Below are positions 4,522-5,836 of a stretch of 5,836 bases of DNA, in pieces. Below the pieces are notes generated by a model, which did no database searches, was not told the origin of the DNA, and saw only the letters and a program-made list of their open reading frames with translations. A program made the position numbers and the translations under genes. Position 1 is the stretch's first letter; each line of letters begins with the position of its first letter. The stretch comes from an uncultured Devosia sp. (lineage in GTDB: Bacteria; Pseudomonadota; Alphaproteobacteria; Rhizobiales; Devosiaceae), in assembly GCA_913775215.1 (NCBI GenBank), contig CAJYKO010000383.1, forward strand, positions 1 through 5,836, read 5' to 3'.

Positions 4522-5836
4522 TCAAACCCCATCCCAGGCCGCAACCAGCCCACCAAACCGCTCCGCCATCATCGCCACGGCCTCATCGTCGCCGATCCGA
4601 CCATCTAGCCAGGCCCTTGCCGCGTCGCCGAAAATCGTCCGCCCCACGGCAAAGCCCTTGACCCATTTTGCCCCCTTGGCTGCCTTGAAGCCAGCCATCA
4701 GTTCCTCCTGCGGCGCATCGAGCCCCAAGAGAACCACGCCACGGCAATAGGGGTCATTGGCGTCGATCGTCGCATCGATCTGCCGCCAGGCCTTCTCGTC
4801 CTGGCTTTCGAGCTTCCACCAGTCCGGCTTGATCCCGGCGGCATAGATATCGCTCATGGCCCGCGCCACGGTGACATTGTTGATCTCGCCATGCTTGCCG
4901 GCAATGATCTCGACCAGGAGTTCGCGCCCAACCTTGCGCGCCGCATCGAATGCCGAGCGAAGCTTGGCAATCTGCATCTGCCGCAACTCGGCCGTATCGT
5001 CCGGATGATAGAAGCACAGCACCTTGATGCAGTGATCCACCGGCCATTCGACCAGCCGCGACCCCAGATCCTGCGTAAACTCAAACTGCAGCGGCCGCGC
5101 TCCCGGCAACTCGATGGGCTTCGCCACCCAGAAATTCGCAATGGCACTAGCCGCATAAAGCGCATCGCGCCCATATTTGTCGTCGAGCAGCATGCCAAAG
5201 CCATCGCGCCCGCCAGCCACTTGCGCTGCGGCCTTCACCGCCAGCACCTTCAGCTCAGGAATCCGCGCCAGCTTCTGCGCATCGCCCGCCGCCATCTCTT
5301 CAAGCTGCAGCCGATGATCGATCGCCAGTGCGCGGAGGCTCGGAATCTCGCGGCGCCGCGTCGTCGCCCAATGGACGTGACTGATCGCTTCGTCCTTGCG
5401 CAGCGCCCGTTCCTTGCTGCCATGCTCAAGGAAATAATTGAGCTCCGTCCAGGTCGGAATTTCGGGCGCACAGAGCAGCCGGCTCACCGCAAAAGCCCCG
5501 CAGGCATTGGCCCAGGTCGCGCTCGTTTCATGCGGTTCGCCCCGCAGCCAGCCGCGCAGAAACCCGCTCATAAAGGCGTCGCCGGCCCCGAGCACATTAT
5601 AGACTTCGATGGGAAATCCCTTCCCAACGATACCGTCTTCAAGATCATCCGGAATGGCCCCATCATAAACGATGCAGCCCATCGGCCCGCGCTTGAGCAC
5701 GATCGTCCCATTCGAATAGGAGCGAATGGTCTTGAGTGCCGCCGTCAGATCGCTTTCGCCCGAGGCAATCAGCACCTCTTCCTCGGTTCCGACGATCAGG
5801 TCGCAATCGGCCAGCACCGTCTGCAGGTGCTTGGAA
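4522..5836 (-). CDS. iolC: 5-dehydro-2-deoxygluconokinase fused to an aldolase-like domain, IolC (5' end outside window)
   Basis: The frame is open to the right edge, so the start is missing. About 437 codons are visible of an expected 630-640. The nominal first methionine at 5817 is an internal GTG. The visible N-terminal part is the second half of a PfkB-type kinase: CDLIVGTEEEVLIA, VLKRGPMGCIVYDG, and the catalytic motif GAGDAF (5572-5589) with its base Asp. It phosphorylates 2-deoxy-5-keto-D-gluconate at C6 (EC 2.7.1.92). From about 5400 to 4525 follows a DUF2090-type domain of some 290 residues. Its KVLCFYHPDD, KPDWWKLES and VGRTIFG (GRTIFG at 4627-4644) look like a TIM-barrel class I aldolase with a Schiff-base lysine and a phosphate-binding loop. 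It probably cleaves the kinase product to dihydroxyacetone phosphate and malonate semialdehyde (EC 4.1.2.29). The fusion is known in proteobacteria. The kinase call is firm; the aldolase role is inferred. Confidence 0.93.
   Translation of the reverse strand, partial: SKHLQTVLADCDLIVGTEEEVLIASGESDLTAALKTIRSYSNGTIVLKRGPMGCIVYDGAIPDDLEDGIVGKGFPIEVYNVLGAGDAFMSGFLRGWLRGEPHETSATWANACGAFAVSRLLCAPEIPTWTELNYFLEHGSKERALRKDEAISHVHWATTRRREIPSLRALAIDHRLQLEEMAAGDAQKLARIPELKVLAVKAAAQVAGGRDGFGMLLDDKYGRDALYAASAIANFWVAKPIELPGARPLQFEFTQDLGSRLVEWPVDHCIKVLCFYHPDDTAELRQMQIAKLRSAFDAARKVGRELLVEIIAGKHGEINNVTVARAMSDIYAAGIKPDWWKLESQDEKAWRQIDATIDANDPYCRGVVLLGLDAPQEELMAGFKAAKGAKWVKGFAVGRTIFGDAARAWLDGRIGDDEAVAMMAERFGGLVAAWDGV

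Noticed and set aside
4377..4661. Plus-strand open frame spanning the iolC-iolD gap
   Set aside because: Its translation comes from the palindromic element and the antisense of iolC, and is proline/arginine-rich without motifs.

Overview
The window is GC-rich and carries most of a myo-inositol catabolism (iol) operon on the minus strand, plus the end of an unrelated plus-strand gene that converges on it. The iolC product is a kinase fused to an aldolase-like domain, the gene order is iolC-iolD-iolE-iolB, and two kinds of palindromic repeat sit between genes. Together these suggest an alphaproteobacterium of the Hyphomicrobiales, perhaps Devosia or a relative. That placement is a judgement from protein and repeat style, not a database match.

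Layout from left to right: (1) 2-463 (+), the 3' part of a gene for a small exported, cysteine-containing protein of unknown function. Its reading frame is open to the window edge and the visible N-terminus looks like the end of a signal peptide. (2) 464-1264 (-), iolB, whose stop codon directly abuts the stop codon of gene 1. (3) 1209-1460 (-), a small two-helix membrane protein whose 3' end overlaps the start of iolB by 56 nt. (4) 1495-2412 (-), iolE. (5) 2413-2530, an intergenic gap holding a 67-nt inverted repeat. (6) 2531-4378 (-), iolD. (7) 4379-4521, a gap almost filled by a 117-nt nested palindrome. (8) 4522-5836 (-), the 3' two thirds or so of iolC, with its start outside the window.

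Transcription runs right to left: iolC, iolD, iolE, small membrane protein, iolB. The enzymes cover consecutive steps. IolE dehydrates 2-keto-myo-inositol (inosose). IolD opens the ring of the resulting dione to 5-deoxyglucuronate. IolB isomerises that to 2-deoxy-5-ketogluconate. The kinase part of IolC phosphorylates it, and the C-terminal part of IolC probably cleaves the phosphate to dihydroxyacetone phosphate and malonate semialdehyde. The first step (inositol dehydrogenase, IolG), the last step (semialdehyde dehydrogenase, IolA/MmsA), the transporter and the regulator are not in the window. The operon promoter is presumably upstream of iolC, beyond the right edge.

The pathway itself is well known. 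The points most worth a second look are the small membrane-protein gene embedded in the operon with an out-of-frame overlap into iolB, a Gly-to-Val change in the thiamine-diphosphate motif of IolD, and the two unrelated palindromic elements that occupy the only two sizeable gaps in the operon. I found no RNA gene, CRISPR array, insertion sequence or clear intrinsic terminator.
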